A DNA stretch of 64,000 bases from positions 1 to 64,000 of the forward strand of contig JAKYXN010000028.1 of NCBI GenBank assembly GCA_022538095.1, read 5' to 3'. The stretch is from Puniceicoccaceae bacterium K14 (GTDB lineage Bacteria; Verrucomicrobiota; Verrucomicrobiia; Opitutales; Opitutaceae). The notes below the pieces were generated by a model that worked only from the letters and a program-made list of their open reading frames with translations, ran no database searches and was not told the origin of the DNA. Every line of letters starts with the position of its first letter. The stretch's first letter is position 1. The position numbers and the translations under genes were made by a program. Below are positions 34,998-44,166 of the stretch, one piece after another.

Positions 34998-35969
34998 ATG
35001 ACTGAATTTATACCAACTGTCGAATTTAACCAATCTCAGGAAGTTTTGCAGCGAATGAAGGCTTTGATAAGCAGTCGAATTCGCGGCAAAGACGATGTAA
35101 TTGATCAAGTATTGATATGTGTGGCCGCTGGCGGACACGTCTTGATCGAGGATTTGCCTGGTGTTGGTAAGACAACACTCGCGTATTGTCTGTCCAAAAC
35201 GATGGATGCGTCGTTTAAGAGGATTCAGTTCACGAGCGATTTACTGCCGGCGGATGTTACCGGTGTGTCAGTTTATGATGAGCGTGAGCGTGAGTTCGTT
35301 TTTAAGCCTGGCCCTATATTTTCTAATATCGTTTTGGCGGATGAAATTAACCGAGCCACGCCAAAAACGCAGTCGAGTCTTTTAGAAGTAATGGATCATG
35401 GCAAGGTCACCGTTGATGGCATCACTCATGAAGTGGGGTCGCCTTTTATTGTTTTAGCGACCCAGAACCCGGTTGATTACGAAGGGACTTTTCAGCTTCC
35501 GGAAAGCCAAATGGACCGATTTTTGATGCGCTTACAGATGGGGTATCCAAATGAGGAGAATGAGCTCGATATTTTATCAGGAGATCAAGGAAGTTATGAC
35601 GATCTTGAATTTGAGGGCACTGTATCGGTAAGGGACATACTCGATCTTAAGCGCTTAGTGCGTCAGGTTTTTGTAGAGAAAAGTGTACTTGAATACATTT
35701 TACGAGTTATACAAGCGACGCGTACAGAGAGTGAATTTAAGTCAGGCATTAGTGTTAGAGGCAGTTTAGCTATTAAAGCGGCGGCCCAGGCCCGGGCTCT
35801 TTATATGGGGAGAGATTTTGTATTGCCAGACGACGTACTTGAGATTATCACGAACGTGTGTTGCCATCGTTTAACCTTAAGGCGACCCTCATCTGATGCC
35901 CCGGAAGAGCGCCGTATGGTTGAAGGGATTTTTAATCGTATACTGGCGTCGATACCCTTGCCACGTTGA
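34998..35969 (+). CDS. MoxR-family AAA+ ATPase
   Basis: 323 residues. Walker A is [17 protein letters not shown] and Walker B is [20 protein letters not shown]. The sensor-1 region is [25 protein letters not shown], followed by [18 protein letters not shown]. MoxR ATPases act as chaperone-like factors with DUF58 partners, as here: the DUF58 gene follows immediately, then a membrane transglutaminase. The operon order moxR-DUF58-tgpA is widespread. The target process (envelope or protein maturation) is not known. Confidence 0.94.
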   Translation: MTEFIPTVEFNQSQEVLQRMKALISSRIRGKDDVIDQVLICVAAGGHVLIEDLPGVGKTTLAYCLSKTMDASFKRIQFTSDLLPADVTGVSVYDEREREFVFKPGPIFSNIVLADEINRATPKTQSSLLEVMDHGKVTVDGITHEVGSPFIVLATQNPVDYEGTFQLPESQMDRFLMRLQMGYPNEENELDILSGDQGSYDDLEFEGTVSVRDILDLKRLVRQVFVEKSVLEYILRVIQATRTESEFKSGISVRGSLAIKAAAQARALYMGRDFVLPDDVLEIITNVCCHRLTLRRPSSDAPEERRMVEGIFNRILASIPLPR

Positions 35970-35986
35970 AGGCATGCTTGGAGCCG

Positions 35987-37105
35987 ATGAGTGTAGAGTC
36001 GATAGATAGTAAAGACAATTGGTCAGGAATTTCCGGTAATGCGGGCAGATTCAGGCTAAAAGATCTCTTCATCCCTCCGCAGGGTCAAAAGGTTGTGCCA
36101 ACATCGGCGGGAATTATATTAATCTTGATTGGTCTTTGCCTTGGGCTCGCGGCGTACAATACGGAGAACAATATTCTTTTCGCGGCTTTTTCGGTTCTAC
36201 TTTCTGCAATTATCATTAGCGGAGTTATTTGCTGGGCGAATTTCAAAAATTTGAGATGGCGAATTGAGACAGGGAAAACTTATCGCGTTGGCGAGGAAGG
36301 CGAGATTAGTCTATGCCTACGCAACGAGAGCAATAAATTTTCGGTAATGTGCTTCCGGTTTGATGTTGAACTTGAAGAGCAGGGAATTGTGAAACCATTG
36401 TATCTCGCCGGTCGCCTAGGGAATGGAGAAGAAGAGAATCTGATTTGCCGCTTCACACCGAGGCAAAGGAGCGTAACTCAAGTGAAATTGGATGATGTTG
36501 TATCCAGTTTTCCATTTGGTTTTTTAAGTAAACACGCTTCAGGAAATTGCACCAAAGAAATTACAGTGTGGCCTGCTCGGGTAGATTACACCAAATTATC
36601 CTCAGAGGGAGGTGGTATTTACTGGCAAGGTTCTAGTTCGAGTGAAAAAGGGGTTACAGGTGAACTTTTGAATCATAGGCAATACGAGCGAGGTGATGCT
36701 CCAAAAATGATCAATTGGAAAGCGTCTGCTCGCCAAGGGAAATTGATAGTGAAGCAAAATGCCCTAGAAAAACAAAACTTGTATGCCATTCACGTGGATC
36801 CGTCTAGTTTCCTTTGGGGTGGAAACGAAATATTCGAACGTATGTGTTCATTTGCCGCGAGTTTTGCTGAAGACCTTTTTCGCTTGGGTAGGCTAGAGAA
36901 TTGTTCGGTTGAAGGTGTTGCTTCAATTAAAATTAGGCGCGTTGTCGATCTAGAATCCTTTTTTGATGTGGTATCGCGATTGCAAATAAATCGTTCGATT
37001 AATCCGATTGGAGATAGGCGTATTCACAACTCGATAACATTTGCTCCCTTGGAAGCAGGAAGTGTAGGAGCATTTCTCAATGGAAAACAAGTCGCCCAAG
37101 CTTAG
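35987..37105 (+). CDS. DUF58 domain membrane protein
   Basis: About 372 residues from ATG 35987, which follows TTGGAG; a TTG at 35966 overlaps the moxR stop and would add seven residues. Two membrane helices occupy roughly residues 35-85 (AGIILILIGLCLGLAAYN and LFAAFSVLLSAIIISGVICW). The cytoplasmic DUF58 core near residues 225-255 reads YERGDAPKMINWKASARQGKLIVKQ, split here as the conserved D..K.INWKASAR block. The function is linked to MoxR by conserved neighbourhood. The 3' end overlaps the transglutaminase gene by 26 bases, so translation is probably coupled. Confidence 0.88.
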   Translation: MSVESIDSKDNWSGISGNAGRFRLKDLFIPPQGQKVVPTSAGIILILIGLCLGLAAYNTENNILFAAFSVLLSAIIISGVICWANFKNLRWRIETGKTYRVGEEGEISLCLRNESNKFSVMCFRFDVELEEQGIVKPLYLAGRLGNGEEENLICRFTPRQRSVTQVKLDDVVSSFPFGFLSKHASGNCTKEITVWPARVDYTKLSSEGGGIYWQGSSSSEKGVTGELLNHRQYERGDAPKMINWKASARQGKLIVKQNALEKQNLYAIHVDPSSFLWGGNEIFERMCSFAASFAEDLFRLGRLENCSVEGVASIKIRRVVDLESFFDVVSRLQINRSINPIGDRRIHNSITFAPLEAGSVGAFLNGKQVAQA

Positions 37106-39284
37106 TTTAAAACAGTATGCTCTACTCAAATGGATGCTAGGAGCCGGCATGGGGCTGGTGTCTGTATCGACGGTGTTCAATTTGAGTGGCTACTCGTACA
37201 TTCCCGCGATTATTGCCTTCACATGTATATCCGTGAGCTTGTTTTGGCCTGCAGGATTTGCAAGGCTTCCGAATATTGTTTGGCGGGTGTATGCAATCGG
37301 GATAATTCCGCTAATGGCTATGGATGTAATAGCTCGGGATACAGTAGCGGCTCTTCTCAATTTGAATACATGGCTTATTATTTATCGAGCGTTGAACCAT
37401 CAGAAGCGACGGGAAGAATTGCAGTTAGTTTTATTGTGTCTGTTTTTGCTTATTATGACAGGTATTCTAACAGCATCTTTGCTTTTTGGAGTACAAATGT
37501 TTGTATTCTTTGGATTGGCGATAAGTTTTCTAGTCGTTAGCTCGATAACCCAATGCTCGTCAGAGTTGGACGGCGAAAGCGATAAAAAGGACGGTTGGAA
37601 TGCGGCTTTAGTATTATCAACTTTCAGAATACTATTTCGTAGTCGGTATTTGTTTACAGGCACATTGATATATTGCTTTTTGATAGGACTTTCTTCTCTA
37701 GTGTTTTTGGTGGTTCCTCGAGTAGAGGTGGAAAATAAAGTAACTCTGTTTGAGCTGAAATCAAACGAATCCTTGTCCGGGTTCAGTGACAACATTCGTC
37801 TAGGTGATGTGACAAGTATTAAGAATGATGCAAGCATCGCGTTGCGAGTAGATGTGAATTCCAGCAAAGGGGTTCCGGTTGATCCCTATTGGAGAATGCT
37901 TGTATTGGATACGTATCAGAACGGTTCATTTAGTGTATCCAATGGTCTACAAGACAAACTTAGGAACACAATGGCTTCCCCATTTAATACGGTTCGATAC
38001 TGGCCCGATAAGCGATTTTCCCAAGTTCCGAGTAGAGAAGATAGGGACCGATGGACTGTATTCGTTGAACCGGGTGCAAGCCGTTACTTGCCTATCGTGG
38101 GAACGTTCGAGCATTTGACTTTCAGCCAATTGGACAAATTGTTTATGGCAGCTGACATTCATAGTTTCGCCTTGAGTAAGGTGAGCTCGAAGATGTTTTC
38201 CTTTCAGTTAGAAGGGGTCGATTTTTCAGGCAAAATTGAAGACTATGGTCTGATGAGTTCGGTGTTGTATAATTCTGCGGAAAGGCGGAAATTACTTCGG
38301 AGCGAGGAACTTACTTATCCGGTTACGCTGCTTCAATTACCTGCAGATAAGAAGGCGAGAAAGATTTTTTCGAATACGGCGAAAAGCATCATCGGGGGTG
38401 ATTCTCTTAACGCTTTGGAGTTTGCTAGACGTGCCGTTGAGTTTTTGGGAGAGAAGCACGATTACTCTATGGATATTGAACTGCCATCCTTGGAAGAGGC
38501 TGGGGTTGAGGACCCTGTTGCTCGATGGTTGAATTCTGATTTAGATGGGCATTGCGAATTCTTTGCGTCTTCCCTTGTTTTGATGGCTCGTTCTGCAGGA
38601 TTTCCTGCCCGTGTGGCAGTTGGTTATAGAGGAGGCGAGTGGAACTCTTACGAGAATTACTTTATGGTACGAAATGCAGATGCCCACGCATGGTGTGAAA
38701 TCTATGATGGCGAGGGGAATTGGGTGCGTGTCGATCCGACTCCTGGTTCATCAAGTGTAAGTGATGTCAGGTCAGTACAGCAACAGGCGGCGTTAGGTGT
38801 TACCGGTTCGAAAGCATATTTGGACAGCTTGAAAATGCTTTGGTATCGGAGGGTCGTAAATTTCGACGAACAGGCACAACGTGAGGCAGCATTGCAGTTA
38901 AAAGACTTTCTTTTAGCCTACATTGAAACGGCGGAATCTTGGCTGACGAATGCGGTAGAGTATTTTTATCGATGGATTCGAGAACCTTGGGGGATTGGGC
39001 GAATTATCTATTTTACTTTTCTAGCTGTATTACTCGTTGTGGCTATATGTATCCAAAATAGACTGACGTTGAATTATAAAGAACTGATTTTTGCAACATT
39101 TAGGAGAGGGGATCCTATTCGTAGAAAGGCAGGTCGAATATTATCACGCTTGGATGCAGTTGATAAAAAGGATTGGAGCGACGCCAAAAGAAAAATTCTT
39201 CTCGATTTACAAACCCTACGTTATGGAGCGAAAGAGCGTTGGCCAAACGCTCGAATGACATTTAAAGGTTCGAAGCAGTTGTAG
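37080..39284 (+). CDS. TgpA-type membrane transglutaminase (DUF3488 + transglutaminase)
   Basis: 734 residues. The N-terminal part has about six to seven membrane helices (DUF3488). The extracytoplasmic transglutaminase core has a Cys492 (DGHCEFFASSLV), His536 (NADAHAWCEIY) and Asp552 (VRVDPTPGS) triad with normal order and spacing. One more helix lies near residue 645 (IIYFTFLAVLLVVAICIQ), followed by a short cytoplasmic tail. The family (P. aeruginosa TgpA) is membrane-bound with an outward catalytic domain; the physiological substrate is not settled. Start ATG 37080 lies inside the DUF58 gene. The 3' end overlaps the convergent mrdA gene by 23 bases. Confidence 0.88.
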   Translation: MENKSPKLSLKQYALLKWMLGAGMGLVSVSTVFNLSGYSYIPAIIAFTCISVSLFWPAGFARLPNIVWRVYAIGIIPLMAMDVIARDTVAALLNLNTWLIIYRALNHQKRREELQLVLLCLFLLIMTGILTASLLFGVQMFVFFGLAISFLVVSSITQCSSELDGESDKKDGWNAALVLSTFRILFRSRYLFTGTLIYCFLIGLSSLVFLVVPRVEVENKVTLFELKSNESLSGFSDNIRLGDVTSIKNDASIALRVDVNSSKGVPVDPYWRMLVLDTYQNGSFSVSNGLQDKLRNTMASPFNTVRYWPDKRFSQVPSREDRDRWTVFVEPGASRYLPIVGTFEHLTFSQLDKLFMAADIHSFALSKVSSKMFSFQLEGVDFSGKIEDYGLMSSVLYNSAERRKLLRSEELTYPVTLLQLPADKKARKIFSNTAKSIIGGDSLNALEFARRAVEFLGEKHDYSMDIELPSLEEAGVEDPVARWLNSDLDGHCEFFASSLVLMARSAGFPARVAVGYRGGEWNSYENYFMVRNADAHAWCEIYDGEGNWVRVDPTPGSSSVSDVRSVQQQAALGVTGSKAYLDSLKMLWYRRVVNFDEQAQREAALQLKDFLLAYIETAESWLTNAVEYFYRWIREPWGIGRIIYFTFLAVLLVVAICIQNRLTLNYKELIFATFRRGDPIRRKAGRILSRLDAVDKKDWSDAKRKILLDLQTLRYGAKERWPNARMTFKGSKQL

Positions 39285-41208
39285 GAGCAGCTTGTTCTTC
39301 AACAGCGGGGAGCAGTTCTGGGTGTTTATTAAAATATTCCTGAAAAAATGGTTTAGCCATTGGTGCCGCAACTGATCCCCCTCCATGACTGGCTCCCACT
39401 TCCTCACCTTCTACGACAATTGCAATAGCTACTTTGGGATCGTCGATGGGAGCGAGTGCAACAATCCAAGCCATTTCAAGGGTACCACCTTTCACGCGTA
39501 CTTGGGCTGTGCCCGTTTTTCCTCCAAGTGGGAGTTTCTCTCCCTTGAGCTCCTGCAGAAATCTGGCGGATCCGGATGTTGCGGCCAGTTTCATACCATC
39601 GAGTATCAGTTGATGATCTTCTTCTGGTAGGCCTAAAGACCGTGGTATCGGCAACTTGTCTAAATCTTCGGAAGTTCGCTTTAAAACGCTCGGATAACTA
39701 AGAACTTGGTTTGTGCCAATTGATGCGGCCATTACAGCCATTTGCAACGGGCTAAATAAGAGAAAGCCTTGTCCGATCGCCGTATTGGCAGTATCTCCCT
39801 GGTACCAACTCTGGCCTTTTCTTTCCTGTTTCCATTGCTTCGTGGGAACCAGCATGCCGTTGGTTTCGAAAGGGAGGTCAATTTTCGTCGGTTGGTCCAT
39901 TCCTAGAAAAATGGCTTCGCTGCTAAGATTATCGATTCCAATTTGCAAAGCGACTGTATAGAAAAACACATTACAGCTTGAACTTAATGCATGTTCCAGG
40001 TCCATGTCTCCATGTCCGGCTCGATTGTGGCAGGGGAAATTTCTTCTACCGACTCGCAAAAAACCTGGGCAATTAATCACTGTGTCGTCGTCGATCACAC
40101 CTGCTTTCAACCCCGCAACCGCTGTGAGTAATTTGAAAGGTGAGCCAGGAGCAAAAAGGCCCTGCATTGCTTTGTTTTGCCAAGCCCCGCGTTCCCCAAT
40201 GTCCTTGGCAGTTGTAAAGGACAGGAATGGGGCTGTGTCATTTAAATCGTAGTCTGGCTTACTCACCATGGCTAGTACTTCCATCGTTTCTATATCAATA
40301 GCTACGAATGCGCCCTTTGAGTCATAAACCTCGAACTGTTGCTCGACGATTCGTTGGAGGTCCATATCGATTGAAAGGTGTAGGTCTTTGCCTGTTACGG
40401 GTGGCTGTTTTTGGACTCGCTCTACTTGAAACCCTGCTGGATCGACCACCCAGATTTCCATACCAGTTTTACCTTGTAGAAGGTGATCATATTCTTTTTC
40501 GATTCCGTTGTCACCGAATGTACCCTTCGTGGAAAATGTTCTCAGGTCTCCTCCCTTTAGGTCTTTTTCGGGCTCAAGAAGACTGGAGCGTACGTACCCG
40601 AGAAGGTGAGCCGCGGAGTTTTCGTAGGGATAATGCCGTGTGTGAGAAGCGTAGATTTGGATTGGATGCTCGATGGGCAAAAGCTCAAGTAAGACCGCTA
40701 ATTCTTCTCTGTTTAAATCATCTATCAGAGGATAGGGCAAAAGTGGGTTCATATTGAAATGCTGGGAGACCCTTGAGGCATTGATTGAAGTCTCTCTGCC
40801 GAGCATTCGGTTCACATCGTCAAGATAACTCTGGATAACGTTCCCACGTGCCTCTATTTGTAGTCTATTACTGTCAAATTTTTCTCCCCGCTCTTGGAAC
40901 TCGTTTTTCATTCCGTAGTATTCTTGACGGAATGATCTTCTAACGGATGCGTCTGCCAGAAAAACGACAGCAGAGAACTTAGACTTATTTGATACGATTA
41001 GTCTTCCTTCACGATCATAGATATTCCCGCGAGGACCCGGCGTTAGAATGCGGCGATGGTTCTGTATTTTGCCGCGTTCGAAGTAGACATCGTTTTGGAG
41101 AATTTGCCTGTATGCAAGCCCACTGAGAAGTATCATCACCAAAACTACAACTAGGGCGTAAAACAGCCATATACGCGATTGGTACCTGAGTTTTTCTTCA
41201 GGATTCAT
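39262..41208 (-). CDS. mrdA: Penicillin-binding protein 2 (peptidoglycan transpeptidase, elongasome)
   Basis: 648 residues. The N-terminal membrane anchor is YALVVVLVMILLSGLAYRQIL. The pedestal region has RILTPGPRGNIYDREGRLI. The catalytic Ser356-x-x-Lys359 is in APGSPFKLL, where family members often have GSTFK. The SxN motif is SSSCNVFFY and the KTG motif is GGKTGTAQV. Cross-links peptidoglycan during cell elongation, with MreBCD and RodA; rodA is absent here. Last gene of mreB-mreC-mreD-mrdA, 2 bases after mreD. Its 3' end overlaps the transglutaminase gene on the other strand. Confidence 0.94.
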   Translation of the reverse strand: MNPEEKLRYQSRIWLFYALVVVLVMILLSGLAYRQILQNDVYFERGKIQNHRRILTPGPRGNIYDREGRLIVSNKSKFSAVVFLADASVRRSFRQEYYGMKNEFQERGEKFDSNRLQIEARGNVIQSYLDDVNRMLGRETSINASRVSQHFNMNPLLPYPLIDDLNREELAVLLELLPIEHPIQIYASHTRHYPYENSAAHLLGYVRSSLLEPEKDLKGGDLRTFSTKGTFGDNGIEKEYDHLLQGKTGMEIWVVDPAGFQVERVQKQPPVTGKDLHLSIDMDLQRIVEQQFEVYDSKGAFVAIDIETMEVLAMVSKPDYDLNDTAPFLSFTTAKDIGERGAWQNKAMQGLFAPGSPFKLLTAVAGLKAGVIDDDTVINCPGFLRVGRRNFPCHNRAGHGDMDLEHALSSSCNVFFYTVALQIGIDNLSSEAIFLGMDQPTKIDLPFETNGMLVPTKQWKQERKGQSWYQGDTANTAIGQGFLLFSPLQMAVMAASIGTNQVLSYPSVLKRTSEDLDKLPIPRSLGLPEEDHQLILDGMKLAATSGSARFLQELKGEKLPLGGKTGTAQVRVKGGTLEMAWIVALAPIDDPKVAIAIVVEGEEVGASHGGGSVAAPMAKPFFQEYFNKHPELLPAVEEQAAPTTASNL

Positions 41209-41210
41209 TT

Positions 41211-41744
41211 CTAGGTTTCACGTTGTTCCTCGGTTATTCGAATGCCAATGAATTCGAGCATCATTATCTGAAGATCGAAATATATTGGGTGCAAAATGGC
41301 AATGACAAGTGAACTCCAGAAAAGATTCCAGAATGTCATAGCAATATTAATTTGATCCCAACCCATATGCTTAACCGAGTAAAATGTGTAAGCGCTAAAT
41401 ACTGATAAGTTGATCGCCAATGAAATCGGAATACTTGTCCTCGCTTGTTCTCTACGAAAGCGGGAGCGAAGCATGTAAATTGCTGTGCTTAGGCTCAAAA
41501 TCACTATAAAGCTCGTTCCAAAGACTAGGGGAGATTTGGCGTCTATGAAGAAGGCAATCGGGACGAGTGAAAGAAAGCTCTGTCTAAAATTTAATTCCAA
41601 AGAGCTAAAAGCAATGACGAGCCCCGTAATCGTTAGGTGAATATGAAAATAGGTTAATTGGTGATTAAGTTGCCCTACTAGAAATAGAAGCAAGTAATGG
41701 CCAAAGCTAACGAATATCCAACGATTGTTTGATAGGGTATTCAT
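41211..41744 (-). CDS. mreD: Rod shape-determining protein MreD
   Basis: 177 residues, hydrophobic throughout with five to six predicted membrane helices (HYLLLFLVGQLNHQLTYF, LTITGLVIAFSSLELNF, FIVILSLSTAIYML). MreD sequences are poorly conserved, so the call rests on topology and position between mreC and mrdA. The ATG overlaps the mreC stop by four bases, and mrdA starts 2 bases after its stop. The hydrophilic C-terminus (GIRITEEQRET) is consistent. Confidence 0.78.
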   Translation of the reverse strand: MNTLSNNRWIFVSFGHYLLLFLVGQLNHQLTYFHIHLTITGLVIAFSSLELNFRQSFLSLVPIAFFIDAKSPLVFGTSFIVILSLSTAIYMLRSRFRREQARTSIPISLAINLSVFSAYTFYSVKHMGWDQINIAMTFWNLFWSSLVIAILHPIYFDLQIMMLEFIGIRITEEQRET

Positions 41745-42580
41745 TCGTTACGTGGATTTAGCGGAATCAAAACTGCGACTTCACTAATCCCCATTAAGCG
41801 GTTGTCCAATTGGATATCAGCATCATTGAACATCCCATTTGCTCCCGGGGTGAGCTTTGTGATGTAGCCAATATGGAGCCCTGGAGGAAAAATCCCGCCC
41901 ATACCCGAAGTAATCAGGCGCGGAGGGCGTTCGGGATCGGTAATCTTAACGTCCGAGGGGACAAACTCCGCGAATCCGTTTGGCGAGGCAAAGGTCTTGG
42001 CACCGGCTCCCCGAAAGCTCATCGGTCGGTTGTCACCTTCGATTATAGCTGCCATGCGGAGGCGGCCATTACTGAGTAAATCAATGATTGCTGTACTGCG
42101 TCCCACTTCGCTCACTCGGCCGACTACGCCTCCGGTAAAAACAACTGCATCACCGCGGCGGATTCCATGGATGCTGCCCTTGCGTATCTCGATGCGCTGC
42201 CACCAAGAATTGAAGTCTCTCGAAACAACGCGTGCAATTTCGTATCGATAGTTTGGGCGCGAGGGCAATTGCAACAAATTCTCCAAGCGGGTGATTTCCC
42301 CTTTGAGAGCATTATTTTCTACTATAGCCAATTCATAGCCGGCATTTAAGCGCGCCAAATTCTGCCCAGCTTCAAATAGGTCCTTTTTCGAATGTGTTTT
42401 TGAGGCCCAATAGTCTTGAAGATTCCCCATATAGGAAGCCCCAACTGAAACAGGCGCTTGGAATTCATAAAAACTTGTCTTTAGCAATGATTTTATGAAT
42501 ACCGGTAAAATCAGCCATGCGAATAATGTGGCGGAAAGTATAAGCAGAGGCCGATAATAGAATAGGCGCTTCTTTGCCAA
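41741..42580 (-). CDS. mreC: Rod shape-determining protein MreC
   Basis: 279 residues. A single N-terminal membrane helix (RPLLILSATLFAWLILPVFI) is followed by a coiled coil (AGYELAIVENNALKGEITRLENLL) and a two-barrel periplasmic domain (ARVVSRDFNSWWQRIEIRKG, GDAVVFTGGVVGRVSEVG). These are the expected MreC features. It links cytoplasmic MreB with periplasmic PBP2. Gene order mreB-mreC-mreD, with 25 bases separating it from mreB and a 4-base overlap with mreD. Confidence 0.9.
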   Translation of the reverse strand: MAKKRLFYYRPLLILSATLFAWLILPVFIKSLLKTSFYEFQAPVSVGASYMGNLQDYWASKTHSKKDLFEAGQNLARLNAGYELAIVENNALKGEITRLENLLQLPSRPNYRYEIARVVSRDFNSWWQRIEIRKGSIHGIRRGDAVVFTGGVVGRVSEVGRSTAIIDLLSNGRLRMAAIIEGDNRPMSFRGAGAKTFASPNGFAEFVPSDVKITDPERPPRLITSGMGGIFPPGLHIGYITKLTPGANGMFNDADIQLDNRLMGISEVAVLIPLNPRNE

Positions 42581-42605
42581 GGTTGGTTCGGTCGGATTTA
42601 AATGA

Positions 42606-43637
42606 TCAGGTCTTGCTGTTGTTCGTCACGTATGGCAAGAGCTCGTTTAGCTCAGCGAGCACAGCTCCTGTTCCGTTTGCAACGGCACTTAATGGATCTT
42701 CTGCAATCGTAACGGGGAGGCCCGTACGTTCGCAAAGAAGACGATCGATCCCGCGGAGAAGGGCACCGCCTCCTGCGAGTACAAATCCTCTGTCAACCAA
42801 ATCAGCTGAAAGTTCTGGAGGGCAGCGTTCGAGAGCGTTTCTAACAGACTCAACAATCGCGTTTACAGTGTCGCTTAGAGCTTCTCGAATTTCTTGGGAT
42901 GATACGTGGATTGTTTTCGGGAGGCCGGCCACGGAATCGCGTCCCTTAACCTCGATGGTCATCTCGTCATCCAAAGTGTATGCAGAGCCGATTCGAAGTT
43001 TTATCTCTTCCCCAGTACGTTCACCGATTAAGAGGTTATAGGCACGTTTCATGTAGTTGATGATCGCAGCGTCGAGTTCGTCTCCGCCTACACGGATACT
43101 GCGTGCATACACAACGCCAGCGAGAGAGATGATCGCAACTTCTGTTGTACCACCTCCAATATCAACAATCATGTTTGCCGCAGGTTCTTCGACAGGAAGT
43201 CCTACACCGATCGCTGCTGCCATGGGTTCTTCCAAAAGCATTACGTCTCGAGCTCCTGCGTGGGTTGCAGATTCCTTAACAGCTCGTTTTTCAACTTCGG
43301 TGATACCAGAAGGTATCGCTATGACAACGCGCGGTGGAATGACCTTGGCGGTCTGTACCTTCTTGATGAAGTACCGCAGCATGGCTTCGGTTATGTCGAA
43401 GTCAGCAATCACACCATCTTTCATGGGTCGAATTGCTGTAATGTTGCCGGGAGTACGCCCAAGCATCTTCTTCGCGTCGTTACCTACAGCAAGAACGCGT
43501 CCGCTTGCTGCATGGGTTGCCACCACACTCGGTTCTCGCAAAACAATACCCTTGTCCTTAGCGTACACAAGGGTATTGGCAGTACCCAAGTCGATGCCGA
43601 TGTCGTTAGAGAATAAGCCGAGAAATTTACGCCACAT
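42606..43637 (-). CDS. mreB: Rod shape-determining protein MreB (actin homologue)
   Basis: 343 residues, the usual length. Actin-type phosphate 1 motif [19 protein letters not shown], then [60 protein letters not shown], and [17 protein letters not shown] (phosphate 2). [15 protein letters not shown] is the adenosine motif. Forms cytoskeletal filaments that guide lateral wall synthesis, so the organism is expected to be rod- or curved-shaped, or to have a controlled coccoid shape. First gene of the operon. The upstream region (43638-43780) contains a T-run next to an A-run. Confidence 0.96.
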   Translation of the reverse strand: MWRKFLGLFSNDIGIDLGTANTLVYAKDKGIVLREPSVVATHAASGRVLAVGNDAKKMLGRTPGNITAIRPMKDGVIADFDITEAMLRYFIKKVQTAKVIPPRVVIAIPSGITEVEKRAVKESATHAGARDVMLLEEPMAAAIGVGLPVEEPAANMIVDIGGGTTEVAIISLAGVVYARSIRVGGDELDAAIINYMKRAYNLLIGERTGEEIKLRIGSAYTLDDEMTIEVKGRDSVAGLPKTIHVSSQEIREALSDTVNAIVESVRNALERCPPELSADLVDRGFVLAGGGALLRGIDRLLCERTGLPVTIAEDPLSAVANGTGAVLAELNELLPYVTNNSKT

Positions 43638-43780
43638 ATATTTTATAAAATGCTCAATGAAAGGACGTTTCGAATCAAGCGTTTAAACAGGCTAATGGTT
43701 AAATGCAATTATCTGTGAAACATTTCGAGACTAATATCCAAAAAACAACGATCTTTTTTTTAAAAAAATGTTATTTATCC

Positions 43781-43817
43781 AAAAAAAGAGCTGCCACTCG
43801 ATGATGAATGGCAGCTC
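43781..43817 (-). terminator. Intrinsic terminator after tatA
   Basis: GAGCTGCCA (43788-43796) pairs perfectly with TGGCAGCTC (43809-43817). In the minus direction it is followed by seven T's (AAAAAAA 43781-43787). It lies 37 bases past the tatA stop and insulates mreB. Confidence 0.82.
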
Positions 43818-43853
43818 GCTTAAAAGAGTCTCGTTTGAGTCCGCTGAGTTTGC

Positions 43854-44105
43854 TTATTTGTTGGAAGCTTCCTTTTCTTTTGGATCAATCTTCTTTTCGC
43901 TGACGTCTTCGTCCATCGCGGAGCGAATATCGTCTTCGATCGAACTCGTTGCCTTTTTGAATTCTTTAATGGACTTCCCCATGCTACGTGCCAGTTCAGG
44001 CAATTTTTTTGCACCGAAGAGCAAAATGAATACACCAAAGATGAGCATGATCTCAGGCCATCCAAGAGTAGTGAGAAATGCGAGCGATGTGATTGCTGGT
44101 GTCAT
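43854..44105 (-). CDS. tatA: Sec-independent translocase TatA/E family protein
   Basis: 83 residues. A hydrophobic segment (LGWPEIMLIFGVFILLFG) is followed by the hinge and amphipathic helix AKKLPELARSMGKSIKEFK, and then an acidic charged tail. The FG-AKKLPELAR block is the family signature. It forms the membrane pore for folded proteins with TatC. tatB and tatC are not in the window. It is 61 bases downstream of sigA on the same strand and ends at a strong terminator, so it may be co-transcribed with dnaG and sigA. Confidence 0.93.
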   Translation of the reverse strand: MTPAITSLAFLTTLGWPEIMLIFGVFILLFGAKKLPELARSMGKSIKEFKKATSSIEDDIRSAMDEDVSEKKIDPKEKEASNK

Positions 44106-44166
44106 ATCCGACTGGGTTTAGTGTTCCTAATTCTTTGTGAAGGGGAATAGGTAAAACAAGTGGTTC

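Noticed and set aside
43057-43686. 209-codon plus-strand frame opposite mreB
   Set aside because: It is the antisense shadow of a well-conserved mreB; no ribosome site or family resemblance.
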